Below the pieces are notes generated by a model that searched no databases, had not been told where the DNA came from, and saw nothing but the letters and a program-made list of their open reading frames with translations. A stretch of DNA of 64,000 nt from Acidiferrobacterales bacterium. Lineage in GTDB: Bacteria > Pseudomonadota > Gammaproteobacteria > Arenicellales > Poriferihabitantaceae. Positions within the stretch are counted from its first letter, which is position 1. Each line of letters starts with the position of its first letter. Shown in pieces: positions 55,460-64,000 of the stretch. The stretch covers positions 1 to 64,000 of the forward strand of contig JAHQWE010000011.1 of assembly GCA_019633985.1 (NCBI GenBank), given 5' to 3'. Made by a program: the position numbers and the translations under genes.

Positions 55460-56092
55460 ATGAATATGAATCTGTTATCCAATGTGCACCGAGGACTTGT
55501 CGTCTCAGTGTTCCTATTTTTCGCAAGCGTGTTTTCTCTGCCCGCTTTCTCTGATGCACACAGTAATTCTGAAACAAACGGTACTAAATCCATGATTAAA
55601 ATGACCACCAGCAAGGGCGAGCTTTTAATAGAGCTTTATGAAGACAAGGCGCCCGAAACGGTGAAAAACTTCCGCCAGTATGTCGAATCCGGCTTCTTCG
55701 ATGGACTGATTTTCCATCGCGTCATCAAGGGCTTTATGATTCAAGGTGGTGGCTTTATGTCCGATATGACAGAAAAGCCCAATGGTACGCCAATACAGAA
55801 TGAGGCAGACAACGGACTTAAGAATGAGGTAGGAACGCTGGCAATGGCGCGTACCGGTGATCCTCACTCTGCCACTTCCCAGTTTTTTATTAATCTGGTC
55901 GACAATGACTTTCTCAATCATACTGGAAAGAACTCCCAGGGCTGGGGCTATGCCGTGTTCGGTAAAGTGGTGGATGGCTTGGATGTTGTGACAGAGATTG
56001 GCGATGTTGCCACCGGGCAATCTGGTCGCTATAGCGACGTACCCCTCGAGGCGGTTGTGATCGAAAAAGCGGAAATGATTGACAGTGAGTGA
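55460..56092 (+). CDS. Exported cyclophilin-type peptidyl-prolyl isomerase
   Basis: This 210-residue protein has a signal peptide (MNMNLLSNV...FSLPAFS) and a cyclophilin domain from about residue 43, with FHRVIKGFMIQGG (catalytic Arg and Gln), GTLAMARTGDPHSATSQFFINL and VFGKVVDG. It helps fold periplasmic proteins. The ATG at 55460 is chosen because it directly precedes the signal peptide; 24 upstream codons of open frame look non-coding. The 176 bp before hrpA contain nothing recognised. Confidence 0.9.
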   Translation: MNMNLLSNVHRGLVVSVFLFFASVFSLPAFSDAHSNSETNGTKSMIKMTTSKGELLIELYEDKAPETVKNFRQYVESGFFDGLIFHRVIKGFMIQGGGFMSDMTEKPNGTPIQNEADNGLKNEVGTLAMARTGDPHSATSQFFINLVDNDFLNHTGKNSQGWGYAVFGKVVDGLDVVTEIGDVATGQSGRYSDVPLEAVVIEKAEMIDSE

Positions 56093-56268
56093 ATCTCAGT
56101 TTCATTGAGCGAATTGTAACGATGTAGTCACTCTGTTGAGCTCTGCCAGGCTAGTTGTTTTTCTGGCAGAGCCCCAACCATACAAAAAAGGTTGAGAAAG
56201 GCAGTTTGGGAACTTGGTAATTTTCTCTTCGAGTCGTGCTCACCTGAGCATCCCACTATCATGATTCC

Positions 56269-59200
56269 GTGAGCTCGCTACGACAGGAAATGGAAGCGAA
56301 TAATTCCGCAGCCGCTGATCTGAACTCACTCTCGGCAATACGCAGAGCGATCAACTCCTGCATGGTGTCTGATCAGCATAAACTGCGTCAGTCGCTAAAT
56401 CGATTCACAAATGGAAAGCCGGCGTCTGCGGATGCGTTGCTGAAACTACAGGCTTCCATTGATCGATCCAGAGAAATCCGCGCGTGGAGGGAACAAAACC
56501 TACCCAAGGTGTCTTTCCCTGAACAACTGCCGATCAGTGCGCATGAGGCAGAACTGGTACAGTTGATTCAGACCCACCAGGTTCTGGTAATTTGTGGAGA
56601 AACTGGTTCGGGTAAGAGCACACAGATTCCCAAACTTTGTCTTGCCGCTGGGTATGGCAAGGGCGGCATGATTTGCCAAACTCAACCAAGACGAATCGCA
56701 GCGCGTTCGGTTGCCGAGCGAATTGCGCAGGAATTGGGAAGTCCGGTCGGGGATCGCGTCGGATACCGTGTGCGATTTAGCGAGCAAGTCAGTGATCAGA
56801 ACTATATTCGGGTTCTCACAGATGGCATGTTATTGGCCGAATTTGAAAGTGATCGATTTCTTAACCGCTACGAAGTTATTATCATTGATGAGGCTCATGA
56901 GCGCTCACTCAATATCGATTTTCTTCTTGGCCTGGTTAGTCAGTTAGGGAAAAAACGTCCTGAGCTTCGATTAATTATTACGTCGGCAACGCTGGATAGC
57001 GAGAAGTTCAGCAAGCACTTTGACAATGCGCCCAGCATGGCTGTTTCGGGTCGTACATTTCCTGTTGAGCAGCGATATCGACCGTTGGATATCTCTCAAC
57101 GCGCCACCGAAGGGCTGGCGCCGGCAATCCTGGAAGCAATTGAAGAATTGCATACAGAAGCACCAGGAGATGTTCTGGTTTTTTTGCCGGGGGAGAGAGA
57201 AATCCGCGAAGCTGGGGCCTGGATCCAACGTCGAATTAAACCAGGTGTTGAGGTACTGCCACTATACGCAAGACTCACTCCGAAAGAACAGCATCGAATA
57301 TTTCATCCATCGGGCAACACTCGAGTCATACTTGCGACCAATGTCGCTGAAACTTCTCTCACAGTGCCTGGCGTGCGCTACGTGATCGACAGCGGATTAG
57401 CTCGAGTCAGCCGCTACAGTCCGTCGAGGAAAATTCAGCGTCTGCCAATGGAAAAGATTGCGCGCTCTGCTGCAGATCAACGCGCCGGTCGCTGCGGGCG
57501 CGTTGCAGATGGTATTTGCATTCGACTTTACGACGAAGAAGATTATCTCAATCGTTCTGAATACACTGATCCGGAAATACTCCGAACTTCGTTGGCCGAC
57601 GTCATACTTCGAATGAAGTCCATGCGTTTGGGAGACGTCGAGCATTTTCCTTTTGTGGATCGACCCTCTAGAAAGCAAATCAATGATGGAATGCAGCAAT
57701 TGCTGGAGCTGGGCGCGCTGGACAAAAAGAATGATTTAGCCCATATCGGCCGCCAGATCGCCAGAATGCCGGTTGACCCGCGTATTGCGCGGATGCTGCT
57801 GGCGGCGGAGAAACTCCATTGTCTGAACGAGGTGATTGTGATCGCTGCGGCACTTTCGGTGCCTGATCCGCGACAAAGTCCTGCCGATAAGATTCAACAT
57901 GCTCGGCAGCAACATCGGACGTTGAGCGAAGAAGAATCAGATTTTATGGTGTTTCTCGATATCTGGCGCCAGTTTCGGCATCTACAAAAAACCGAGTCGA
58001 AGCGTCGCGCCTATAAATGGTGTGAAGAACACTTTCTGTCGGTCTTTCGCATGCGCGAGTGGGGTGCGTTACAGGCAAGTATCCGGCTGGTAATCAAGCA
58101 AATGAAATTGAAGTTGAATGATCAGCCAGCAGATGCGGACGCCATTCATAAAGCCATGCTGTCGGGGCTGCTGGCAAATGTCGCTCAGTTGACCCCGCTA
58201 AAGGAAAAAAAGCCTCTACGTCAATCTGTCAAAGGCAAAGGACCCAAACCGCGTAAAGGTGTGGATTATGACGGTACATTTGGCAAGACGCTGCAATTGT
58301 TCCCCGGTTCCGCATTGCAAGGAAAAACGCCGAAATGGATTGTGTCTGCGGAGCTAATGGAGACCGCCCAGCTTTTCGCCCGGACGGTGACTAGAATCGA
58401 CCCAGCGTGGATAGAACCCGCAGCGAAGCACCTGTTGCAGTTTCACTATAGTGATCCTCGTTGGGATCGGAAGCAGGAAAGAGTGATCGCCAAGAAGCGC
58501 GCCACTCTGTATGGTTTGACCATATACAGTGGACGTCGATGTGACTACAGCAAAATAAACCCCCAGGATTGTCGGATGATATTCATCCGTTCTGCGTTGG
58601 TTGACGGAGAGCTGGAAGCCGGCGTAGCGTTTTTCAATCAAAACCGCGCATTGGCAATCGAATTGGAGGCGCTGGAACATAAAACCCGAAGACGCGATGT
58701 CCTGGTTGACGACAATGTTATCTACGATTTTTATGACCAGAGGCTACCGGATTTCATTTGCAGTGCGAGCGATTTGCGTAAGTGGTACAAGGGTCTGGAG
58801 CCGCAGCAACGCGCGGAACTGGTCATTCCAAGAGAGCTGCTGATGTTGGAAGAGCAAGCTGCATCGATGCATCATTATCCGGACCAAATCGAGAACAACG
58901 GTATTTCGGTTTCACTGAATTACCTGTTTGATCCGCGTTCAGAAAATGATGGCGTAACGGCGTCAATCAAGTTACCTCTTCTCAATCAGATGAACGCGGC
59001 CGTGTTTGACCGATTGGTACCTGGCATGCTGAAGGAAAAGCTGGTAGCGATGATGCGCACTCTACCAAAACCATTGCGACGACACTTTGTACCTATTCCT
59101 GATTCCATCGATCAGGTCATTGAGGAAGTTGCCGAAGACCGATCCTCTATTCGTATCGCGCTTGCAAAGGCGCTGTCTCAACTCAAGGGTGTGCAAATCG

Positions 59201-60243
59201 AACCCGCGCATTTCGACTTGTCACAACTACCCGCTTATCTGACCACTGGCTATTCACTGATTGATGAAAATGGTCGAGAGATGCGCTTCAGCCGTGACCT
59301 GGAGGCCTTGCAGCGTCGTTATCAGCATCTCGCGCATCAAAGCTTTGTGGAGGGAGGTGATACCACTATAGAACGCAAAGGTTTGAAGAGCTGGGATTTT
59401 GATCACCTTCCGGTTTCCATCCCGGTGACGATCGATCAATTCGAAACGGAGGCTTTTCCTGCCTTGGTAGACTGCGAAGATAGTGTGTCGATCGAGGTTT
59501 TTGACGACCCGACGGAAGCCGAACAAGCGCACAGGGAGGGGGTTCGTCGGTTGCTTTGGTTCGGGAATCCTGCACATCGAAAACTGAGCAAAAAGCCACT
59601 TCCGGAATGGCAAAAAATCAGTTTGATGTATGCCGCGATCGGTGACTTGTCGACGTTGCAACAATCCATGATTGAAAAAGCTCAGGATCAGGTGTTTTTT
59701 CTTGATCGACCGTTACCAAGGGATAAACGAACTTTCGAGCGGTTATTGGATGCTGAATCTGGGCGCTTGCCAGGCGTTCTCGTTGAGATCGCCGATCAGG
59801 TGGCCGGCAGTCTTTCACTGTATCGGCAAATCTTACGGTTTCTCGAAGACCATAATGATGCGTTGGATAAAGGAACGATATCTGATGTGAAGCAACAGCT
59901 AGAGTGGTTGGTGTATGAGGGTTTTGTCGATGATATTCCAGTAGAGTGGCTGGTTCATCTGCCACGATTTCTACGCGGAGTTTCGGTTCGTCTGGAACAG
60001 GCGAGATTGGACCCGTCCACTGATCAGCTGCGCCAGAACAAGGTGAAACCGTATTGGCATCAATTTCTTTACAGCGAATATGAATACACTGCCAGCTTCG
60101 AACGTTGGCGATGGATGCTGGAAGAATATCGTATCTCGGTATTTTCTCAGGGAGTCGGCACCAGCGTTCGAGTCTCTCCTAAGCGCCTGGACCAGCTTTG
60201 GCAAGAGGTGGAGTACGAGAACCGAAACGAAGTTGCAGGGTGA
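56269..60243 (+). CDS. hrpA: ATP-dependent RNA helicase HrpA
   Basis: This 1324-residue DEAH helicase has motif I GETGSGKST (about 110-118), motif II DEAH (207-210), motif III SAT in ITSATLDSEKF, motif VI QRAGRCGR, the helicase-associated region and a long C-terminal HrpA-specific domain. It unwinds RNA and has been linked to stalled-ribosome rescue and mRNA processing in E. coli. The start is GTG with a possible ATG seven codons on. No frameshift is visible. Confidence 0.95.
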   Translation: MSSLRQEMEANNSAAADLNSLSAIRRAINSCMVSDQHKLRQSLNRFTNGKPASADALLKLQASIDRSREIRAWREQNLPKVSFPEQLPISAHEAELVQLIQTHQVLVICGETGSGKSTQIPKLCLAAGYGKGGMICQTQPRRIAARSVAERIAQELGSPVGDRVGYRVRFSEQVSDQNYIRVLTDGMLLAEFESDRFLNRYEVIIIDEAHERSLNIDFLLGLVSQLGKKRPELRLIITSATLDSEKFSKHFDNAPSMAVSGRTFPVEQRYRPLDISQRATEGLAPAILEAIEELHTEAPGDVLVFLPGEREIREAGAWIQRRIKPGVEVLPLYARLTPKEQHRIFHPSGNTRVILATNVAETSLTVPGVRYVIDSGLARVSRYSPSRKIQRLPMEKIARSAADQRAGRCGRVADGICIRLYDEEDYLNRSEYTDPEILRTSLADVILRMKSMRLGDVEHFPFVDRPSRKQINDGMQQLLELGALDKKNDLAHIGRQIARMPVDPRIARMLLAAEKLHCLNEVIVIAAALSVPDPRQSPADKIQHARQQHRTLSEEESDFMVFLDIWRQFRHLQKTESKRRAYKWCEEHFLSVFRMREWGALQASIRLVIKQMKLKLNDQPADADAIHKAMLSGLLANVAQLTPLKEKKPLRQSVKGKGPKPRKGVDYDGTFGKTLQLFPGSALQGKTPKWIVSAELMETAQLFARTVTRIDPAWIEPAAKHLLQFHYSDPRWDRKQERVIAKKRATLYGLTIYSGRRCDYSKINPQDCRMIFIRSALVDGELEAGVAFFNQNRALAIELEALEHKTRRRDVLVDDNVIYDFYDQRLPDFICSASDLRKWYKGLEPQQRAELVIPRELLMLEEQAASMHHYPDQIENNGISVSLNYLFDPRSENDGVTASIKLPLLNQMNAAVFDRLVPGMLKEKLVAMMRTLPKPLRRHFVPIPDSIDQVIEEVAEDRSSIRIALAKALSQLKGVQIEPAHFDLSQLPAYLTTGYSLIDENGREMRFSRDLEALQRRYQHLAHQSFVEGGDTTIERKGLKSWDFDHLPVSIPVTIDQFETEAFPALVDCEDSVSIEVFDDPTEAEQAHREGVRRLLWFGNPAHRKLSKKPLPEWQKISLMYAAIGDLSTLQQSMIEKAQDQVFFLDRPLPRDKRTFERLLDAESGRLPGVLVEIADQVAGSLSLYRQILRFLEDHNDALDKGTISDVKQQLEWLVYEGFVDDIPVEWLVHLPRFLRGVSVRLEQARLDPSTDQLRQNKVKPYWHQFLYSEYEYTASFERWRWMLEEYRISVFSQGVGTSVRVSPKRLDQLWQEVEYENRNEVAG

Positions 60244-60291
60244 TGGATAGGGCGAGTTGTTGGGTGAAAACCTACTGATGAAAAAACTGTG

Positions 60292-61101
60292 ATGCTACTC
60301 ATTGCCAAAATAGCTTCCCTGTTGATCTATCCCCTGGGGATTTTTACCTTAGTTTGCTTGGCTGCTGTTTTTCTGTGCATTATTGGTCGGCGGCGACTTG
60401 CGATGGCCAGCATTCTAACTGGTTCGTTGTTACTACTTGTTGCGGCGATTCCTCGGGTTGCCCATCTGTTCGCCGATAGTCTGGAGAAACAATACCCAGC
60501 TCAAGATATTCAAAGTTTGCCAGAGGTGGAGCTAGCGATTGTTTTAGGTGGATTGCTCGACGCGCCAGTAGATCCCAGGCTCGAAATAGAACTGTCTGGA
60601 ACCACTGATCGGCTCCATCATGCATTTCGTATCTGGAAAGCAGGGAAAGCCAAGCAGATTTTTATCACGGGCGGAAATGTTTACGATGGATATCTCGCTC
60701 AAAGTGAGAGCGAGTACGCAAAACAGTTACTCGTCGAATGGGGAGTTAATCCGAGCGCGATTCGAATTGGCACCATGGCGAAAACAACGCAAGAAAATGC
60801 CGAAGAAGCCGTTGCGTTTTTGCGTAAGCAAGGGATAAAACCACTGAAGTTTTTTCTAATCACTTCCGCTCTGCACATGCCGCGATCTGTGGCGTTGTTT
60901 GAAGCTGAGGGCCAAACGGACTCGGCTACGCGGCGTTGGGAGCTCATACCTGTGAGTACCGATATTTTAGCAACGTCCGCGATCAAACCAGCATTATTTG
61001 ATTGGATTCCATCTGCTGCAGCGTTATCTTTAACGACACGTGCATGGCATGAGAAAGTAGGCCTTTGGGTTTCTGGAGCGCGTGCCTCGTCCACGGATTA
61101 G
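60292..61101 (+). CDS. DUF218/ElyC-type membrane protein (YdcF-like)
   Basis: This 269-residue protein has two N-terminal membrane helices (about 1-30 and 38-58) and a DUF218 domain with AIVLGGLLDAPV, IFITGGNVYDG, TMAKTTQENAEEA and LITSALHMPRSV. ElyC homologues influence envelope or lipid II metabolism, and SanA-type proteins affect vancomycin resistance, but a precise reaction is unknown. ATG 60292 is preferred over GTG one codon earlier. The 235 bp downstream, up to the convergent MFS stop, hold nothing recognised. Confidence 0.87.
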   Translation: MLLIAKIASLLIYPLGIFTLVCLAAVFLCIIGRRRLAMASILTGSLLLLVAAIPRVAHLFADSLEKQYPAQDIQSLPEVELAIVLGGLLDAPVDPRLEIELSGTTDRLHHAFRIWKAGKAKQIFITGGNVYDGYLAQSESEYAKQLLVEWGVNPSAIRIGTMAKTTQENAEEAVAFLRKQGIKPLKFFLITSALHMPRSVALFEAEGQTDSATRRWELIPVSTDILATSAIKPALFDWIPSAAALSLTTRAWHEKVGLWVSGARASSTD

Positions 61102-61336
61102 CTTGGATATGTCATCAACATTTCAAATTTTTAGTGAATGAGACTATCAAGTTCGGATGCGCAGCAGATCCCTTAACCTGGCACCAATCTGGTACGGATC
61201 GTCTAAGAGACAAACCTCATAGGCTTTTTGGCTCGGAGAAAGAATAGGCATTGGCAGGTTTGTCTAAAATCCAAAAAATTATACGAGCTCGAGGGTGCCC
61301 TTGCCGCCGGTTACCGATCGGAATGAACTATTCAGA

Positions 61337-62512
61337 TCAACATTGTTTGAGTCGCGTCGCGATCATTGCACTGGTCGCTAAAAAGCACATCAAGGCAGCG
61401 ATGATCACAAACCAGGAAAAGTGTTGGTATGCGACAACGGGTAGCCAGGAGCCCAGAGTGCCACTGACGTAATACACGCAAACGTAAAGCCCGTTTACTA
61501 CTCCTTTATCAACAGCTTGATCACCTGACGTTTTTACTCCCGCGCAATGATTGATATATCCGCTCAGGGTGGAGTGGATCAAAAACATGCCCCCAGCTAA
61601 TGGCAGCATGATGAAAAATGGCGCCCATACAGATTCATTGAGTAACCCGAGTATCCCCATCGCGACGAAAATCAAACCAAATAATAAAACGCGGCGCTCT
61701 TCACCAAAAAATTGCACCAAACGACCACTGTATATTGCTGCTGGTACCCCAATCACGTATCCAAGATAGACTAGTGAGATGGTGAGTGAGCTGATGCCCG
61801 GATGAACTTCGTACAAACGGAACGGTATCAGTGCCAATATTCCGCCAAAGGCAAAGAACGAAAAAATCAGAGTGAGATAGGCATTGGTATAAGTTGGCTG
61901 GGAGATGACCCGCTTTATCGCCTTGGAATCTACGCGAGCAAAATTCACCTCTGCATCTGCAGCAATCTTCCGAGTGAGGAAAAGTGGGATAATCAGCGCG
62001 ATGCCTAAGATAAGAAAAATCCATTGCCAATGAAATGAAGTTGCCAGCATGCCGCTTAATGCTCGACTCAGACAACCGCCAACAATGGTGCTCGCAACAT
62101 ACCACCCCATCATGCTCCTTACTCGATCAGGGACCGCCATTTTGCTGCAATACGTCATCAGAGCAGTGAACAGTGCGGGCAAGATTAAACCCTGAAGTAA
62201 ACGTAAAACGACCAGTTGCCAGTACTGGCTGGCGAAAAACAAAGCGATCTGATCCAGTATCAGAAAAAATAATGCCAGCCGTAACATGGTTTTGGCAGGT
62301 ATGGCCTGTAAAAAGAAACCGTAAAAAACAGGCACCAACCCCATGGGGATCAGTGTGACAGTCACTAGAAGGGCAGCCTCGCCAGCAGAAATGTCTAATA
62401 CCTCAACCAGCTGTGGCAACAATGGTTGCAGAGTATATAAGGTGCAAAAGGCCAAAAAGGTGGTAAGCAATACCACCCTGGACTGAATAGGATTAATCGA
62501 TTGTGAGTTCAA
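61337..62512 (-). CDS. MFS transporter
   Basis: This 391-residue major facilitator has twelve predicted helices, with the family's loop region after helix 2 as FFLQAIPAKTMLRLA. Its organisation resembles the YnfM/arabinose-efflux group, with QPLLPQLVEVLDISAGEAALLVTVTLIPMG in the first helices. It probably exports a small molecule by proton antiport; the substrate is unknown. It follows the phosphatase-like gene on the same strand after 183 bp. Confidence 0.9.
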   Translation of the reverse strand: MNSQSINPIQSRVVLLTTFLAFCTLYTLQPLLPQLVEVLDISAGEAALLVTVTLIPMGLVPVFYGFFLQAIPAKTMLRLALFFLILDQIALFFASQYWQLVVLRLLQGLILPALFTALMTYCSKMAVPDRVRSMMGWYVASTIVGGCLSRALSGMLATSFHWQWIFLILGIALIIPLFLTRKIAADAEVNFARVDSKAIKRVISQPTYTNAYLTLIFSFFAFGGILALIPFRLYEVHPGISSLTISLVYLGYVIGVPAAIYSGRLVQFFGEERRVLLFGLIFVAMGILGLLNESVWAPFFIMLPLAGGMFLIHSTLSGYINHCAGVKTSGDQAVDKGVVNGLYVCVYYVSGTLGSWLPVVAYQHFSWFVIIAALMCFLATSAMIATRLKQC

Positions 62513-62695
62513 AGCCCCGTCCCCGCACGTAACTCCGAGCGGCTGATGCGGTCGATAAGATGCTTATCCCAAGTCAATACCGCCTTTTGCGAGAGTTTGG
62601 CTCGTCTGATAGAGAAAGGTGATTGAGATTCATTGGGCGTGCTCGACACCGCTTTTAATTGCACGAAGGTGATGATTCGCCTTTTGGGAAACAGG

Positions 62696-63556
62696 TTAAA
62701 GATCGATGCTGGTCCAGACCGGAAAATGATCAGAGCCGGTAGCGTCTGCATCGACCCGGCAAGAGCGAATTTTATCTCTGAGATCGCTGCTGACGAAACA
62801 GTAGTCGAGCACCGCGGGAATCTGGTTGACGTCTGAAGTCGCCCCCAGCGATCGATCGTGACCCGCTTCGCACCAGGCATCAACAAACCCGTCAGGGCTT
62901 GATATTCGTCCGCCATAGTCACTAATTGGGCCAACTATCTCCTGGTATTCTGGAGAGTCGGGTTGAGCGTTAAAATCTCCCATCATAATGGCGTGGGTAG
63001 GGATACGCTGATCGTTAAACTGATCCGGCATGTTCAACACTGATATGTCTCCACTTACCGGAGCGCCTTCATGCACCGCAGAGCGATGAATATCTAGCAA
63101 TTTTCTGACTTGCGGCAAGCGTGTTTCCGAGGACAAATGAGTAAGATGCACGGAGGTAATACGAACCCGTGCGCCCTCAATCTCGACTGTTGCTTCAATC
63201 GCCGATCGTTGAATACTTGTGGGGCCGGTGCTGCCTCGCTTGGGCAATAAATGGTGCCTGCTGAAGCAGATAGGAAATCGACTCAAAATCATATTCCCAA
63301 ACTGGCAGCGATGATTATCCAACGGGGTAGAACCTGGAAGATGTGCGTCAACCCCGGGGCCGTAGACCCAATAATGCTGACTTATTAGCTTGGTAAGCGA
63401 TGCAACCTGATCGACCATGTCAGAGCGCGGCCAGAAGCGTTCTACTTCCTGTAATGCGATAATATCGGCTCCAGATACTTCCGAGGCAATGCGTTCAAGA
63501 TCGATCCGGTCATCCTGACCTTTCCCGTACTGAATATTGTAGGTGACCAGTTCCAT
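62696..63556 (-). CDS. Endonuclease/exonuclease/phosphatase family protein
   Basis: This 286-residue EEP-fold protein has MELVTYNIQYGKG at the start, the metal-binding Glu in IALQEVERF, SVHLTHLSSETRLPQV, GDFNAQPDSPEY and the terminal GSDHFPVW His. Proteins of this type cleave phosphodiesters in DNA, phospholipids or inositol phosphates, and the sub-family cannot be fixed by eye. It is downstream of the sulfotransferase-like gene on the same strand with a 13-bp gap, suggesting one operon. Confidence 0.9.
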   Translation of the reverse strand: MELVTYNIQYGKGQDDRIDLERIASEVSGADIIALQEVERFWPRSDMVDQVASLTKLISQHYWVYGPGVDAHLPGSTPLDNHRCQFGNMILSRFPICFSRHHLLPKRGSTGPTSIQRSAIEATVEIEGARVRITSVHLTHLSSETRLPQVRKLLDIHRSAVHEGAPVSGDISVLNMPDQFNDQRIPTHAIMMGDFNAQPDSPEYQEIVGPISDYGGRISSPDGFVDAWCEAGHDRSLGATSDVNQIPAVLDYCFVSSDLRDKIRSCRVDADATGSDHFPVWTSIDL

Positions 63557-63569
63557 TTTGTAGTTTTAG

Positions 63570-63998
63570 TTAGATGGTTATGCGGTGCTGGTACATCATT
63601 TCGTAATACGGTGTAGCCTCTTTCGCTACCGCTTTCAGTTCAGCAGACAGTGACAAAGGTCTGTCATTGGCTGGAGCAAAACCGGTGGAGCGCCAAACCG
63701 AGTCGTACCAGTGTTTCCCCCAAACGCCGTCGCTTTCTCTCTGTCCTTCTGGCCAGGCGATCATATCCGTGCGATAGGGAATACCAAGTTGTGCGCACAT
63801 TGCAATCAGCATCTCTTCCGGAGCGAAGAGGAAGTCTCGACTATCAATTACCATCGGCAATGTTCCCGTCACCTTAATGACATAGTCAAATAGCTCTGCT
63901 TGCTGGACGAATCCAAGGTCTTCCAGGGAAGGGCGCTCTCGAACCGCATTGTAAGATGCTGCCACTCGCTCTGGTTCCCTAATAAGAAAGCAATTAGT
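63570..63998 (-). CDS. Sulfotransferase-like protein, C-terminal part, cut by window edge
   Basis: The frame is open to the right edge, so the N-terminus with the PAPS 5'-phosphosulfate loop lies outside. The visible part contains LIREPERVAASYNAVRER, which fits the 3'-phosphate-binding Arg/Ser segment of sulfotransferases, then FDYVIKV, VIDSRDFLFAPEEML and WPEGQRESDGVWGKHWY, near the C-terminus of many such bacterial proteins. The function (sulfation or a non-catalytic homologue) is not settled. It is cotranscribed with the EEP gene. Confidence 0.7.
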   Translation of the reverse strand, partial: TNCFLIREPERVAASYNAVRERPSLEDLGFVQQAELFDYVIKVTGTLPMVIDSRDFLFAPEEMLIAMCAQLGIPYRTDMIAWPEGQRESDGVWGKHWYDSVWRSTGFAPANDRPLSLSAELKAVAKEATPYYEMMYQHRITI

Positions 63999-64000
63999 CA

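Noticed and set aside
62509-62934. 141-codon minus-strand frame between the MFS and EEP genes
   Set aside because: Most of it lies inside the EEP gene in another frame and the rest shows no family pattern.

Overview
The window is ordinary gammaproteobacterial chromosome, dense with housekeeping genes. Diagnostic local orders are surE-pcm-yqaA-nlpD, tesA divergent from a YbbA/YbbP-type ABC pair, leuC-leuD close to fimV, methyltransferase-rnhA-dnaQ, trpBA next to metZ, and a ZapB-like gene, zapA and 6S RNA with ygfA nearby. A bacterial NaV-type sodium channel, sulfotransferase-like and GbsR-type genes and the general gene style suggest a free-living, probably marine, aerobic heterotroph near Pseudomonadales/Cellvibrionales. 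That placement is inference. I saw no phage, insertion sequence, CRISPR array, tRNA or rRNA gene.

Layout. 1-1.8 kb: the end of a family III CoA-transferase coupled to a citryl-CoA lyase-like protein, convergent with a beta-carbonic anhydrase. 2.0-6.7 kb: two paralogous trimethylamine-dehydrogenase-family iron-sulfur flavoproteins separated by a small helical protein, the most distinctive metabolic cassette here. 6.7-9.7 kb: cytochrome bd oxidase (cydAB, short Q-loop type) behind a GbsR/MarR-like regulator with an 18-bp palindrome at its start. 9.7-11.6 kb: glycerate kinase convergent with hydroxypyruvate isomerase. 11.8-14.1 kb: a large exported Sel1/SH3 repeat protein. 14.1-19.3 kb: a three-gene ABC operon. 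19.4-24.2 kb: tesA, surE, pcm, yqaA, nlpD and a D-cysteine desulfhydrase-like gene, with no rpoS after nlpD.

24.3-31 kb: trpD coupled to a lone Lrp/AsnC ligand-binding domain, the sodium channel, a LysR regulator, an EamA transporter, N-formylglutamate amidohydrolase, a GST and aroC. 31-38.3 kb: leuCD, fimV with a strong terminator, a tiny two-repeat protein, a gamma-carbonic anhydrase homologue and sohB. 38.3-45.8 kb: glnS, dapE, methyltransferase, rnhA, dnaQ, DUF455, YciI, deoxynucleoside kinase and a YciA thioesterase. 46-54 kb: trpBA divergent from metZ, whose leader carries a compact structured RNA ending in a terminator; then a decayed SDR gene, the ZapB-like gene, zapA, 6S RNA, an esterase-amidase pair lying between 6S RNA and ygfA, and ygfA-ymdB. 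54.9-64 kb: EVE protein, exported cyclophilin, hrpA, DUF218 protein, MFS transporter, an endonuclease/exonuclease/phosphatase protein and a sulfotransferase-like gene cut by the window edge.

Most genes are conserved and can be named with confidence. The least explained items are the flavoprotein cassette (substrate unknown), the metZ leader RNA (class unknown), the two-repeat 75-residue protein, and two short gene remnants that the standard ORF criteria would miss.
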